Below, one piece after another: positions 5,990-6,122 of a stretch of DNA of 6,122 nt. This DNA comes from Gammaproteobacteria bacterium GWE2_37_16 (lineage in GTDB: Bacteria > Pseudomonadota > Gammaproteobacteria > UBA9339): contig MGXG01000089.1 of NCBI GenBank assembly GCA_001801285.1, positions 1 through 6,122 of the forward strand. The letters are read 5' to 3'. A program made the position numbers and the translations under genes. The notes below the pieces were generated by a model. It had not been told where the DNA came from, made no database searches, and saw only the letters and a list, made by a program, of their open reading frames with translations. Numbering within the stretch: the first letter of the stretch is position 1; each line of letters opens with the position of its first letter.

Positions 5990-5997
5990 CCTAAAAT

Positions 5998-6122
5998 ATG
6001 ACAATCGATGGTTTTACAGCAATTTATCTTTTTACTTTGGCGGCTTTTACTGGTTATGAAGTGATCAGTAAAGTACCAGTAATTTTACATACGCCTTTAA
6101 TGTCCGGTTCCAACTTTATTCA
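5998..6122 (+). CDS. pntAB: NAD(P)+ transhydrogenase alpha subunit part 2 (membrane), N-terminal part
   Basis: This small membrane subunit supplies part of domain II, the proton channel of the transhydrogenase, and works with PntAA and PntB. Only 41 codons plus two bases lie in the window; the 3' end is outside. The visible protein begins MTIDGFTAIYLFTLAAFTGYEV, one hydrophobic helix, and reaches LHTPLMSGSNFI at the edge. The LHTPLMS motif after the first helix is the family signature (compare PALHTPLMS in other PntAB and in the membrane part of fused PntA). The ATG at 5998 has an AGGAGG 8 nt upstream. The 308-nt gap from pntAA is unusual. pntB should follow beyond the window. Confidence 0.92.
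   Translation, partial: MTIDGFTAIYLFTLAAFTGYEVISKVPVILHTPLMSGSNFI

Larger units (their letters stand above)
5690..5997. other. 308-nt inverted-repeat-rich spacer between pntAA and pntAB
   Basis: No gene of normal size is visible. The spacer holds a chain of short inverted repeats: AGC-GAA-GCT (5721-5729), CTTTATTATTTTTA with a near-complement (5789-5802, 5812-5827), TGGCTTAAGCCA (5842-5853), GCCC-GAA-GGGC (5854-5864), GAAAC/GTTTC (5867-5882), ATCGC-TTT-GCGAT (5900-5912), GTCGAC twice (5941-5957) and TAATTTCA/TGAAATTA (5962-5984). CCCG at 5855-5858 could alternatively pair with CGGG at 5871-5874. TATAAT at 5818-5823 is a perfect -10 hexamer without a well-placed -35. AAGGAG at 5773-5778 resembles a ribosome binding site but has no start codon after it. 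Transhydrogenase subunit genes are normally nearly contiguous, so this may be an inserted element, a structured leader or an internal promoter region. Confidence 0.6.

Noticed and set aside
5690..5997. Known riboswitch or sRNA family in the pnt spacer
   Set aside because: I could not match the hairpins to any conserved riboswitch core, and no candidate sRNA has both a promoter and a terminator.
1..6122. A new defence, toxin or biosynthetic system
   Set aside because: Every full-length frame belongs to a well-known housekeeping family with intact motifs, and no unexplained gene-sized frame remains.

Overview
The window is an AT-rich stretch of bacterial chromosome holding ordinary metabolic and transport genes, all on the + strand. 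It contains the 3' end of guaC (GMP reductase), a complete potABCD polyamine ABC-transporter operon, a complete pntAA and the first 41 codons of pntAB (proton-pumping NAD(P)+ transhydrogenase). The E. coli-like potA-B-C-D order, the E. coli/animal-type GuaC C-terminus and the split pntAA/pntAB arrangement suggest a gammaproteobacterium. Low GC and a palindromic 'GCAGGCTttAGCCTGC' repeat family make the Legionella/Coxiella side (Legionellales) my best guess. That placement is inference from memory, not from a search.

Layout: 1-257 is the guaC tail. 258-627 is a 370-nt gap with two full-length REP-like palindromic units in inverted orientation, a third decayed unit and a remnant of a fourth. 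It then runs through an AT-rich stretch with a possible promoter and ends in a perfect 21-bp palindrome just before the potA ribosome binding site. 628-4405 is potA, potB, potC and potD, joined by two ATGA stop/start overlaps and a 6-nt gap, which is a translationally coupled operon. 4406-4567 is a 162-nt gap with a candidate promoter and a hairpin against the pntAA ribosome binding site. 4568-5689 is pntAA. 5690-5997 is an unusually long 308-nt spacer rich in short inverted repeats, and pntAB starts at 5998 and runs off the window.

How the genes work together: PotD (periplasm) captures a polyamine, PotB and PotC form the inner-membrane channel, and PotA hydrolyses ATP to drive uptake. PntAA carries the NAD(H)-binding domain I and docks on the membrane subunits, so that proton entry drives NADPH formation. 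GuaC consumes NADPH to turn GMP into IMP, but nothing here shows regulatory linkage between the three units.

I see no new defence, mobile or biosynthetic system. The points worth a second look are small. PotD lacks the tryptophan equivalent to E. coli Trp255 in the spermidine pocket. The pntAA-pntAB spacer looks like an insertion and begins with a possible relic or decoy of a pntAB start. A 21-bp palindrome lies at the potA leader. The decayed REP unit carries a compensatory base-pair change.
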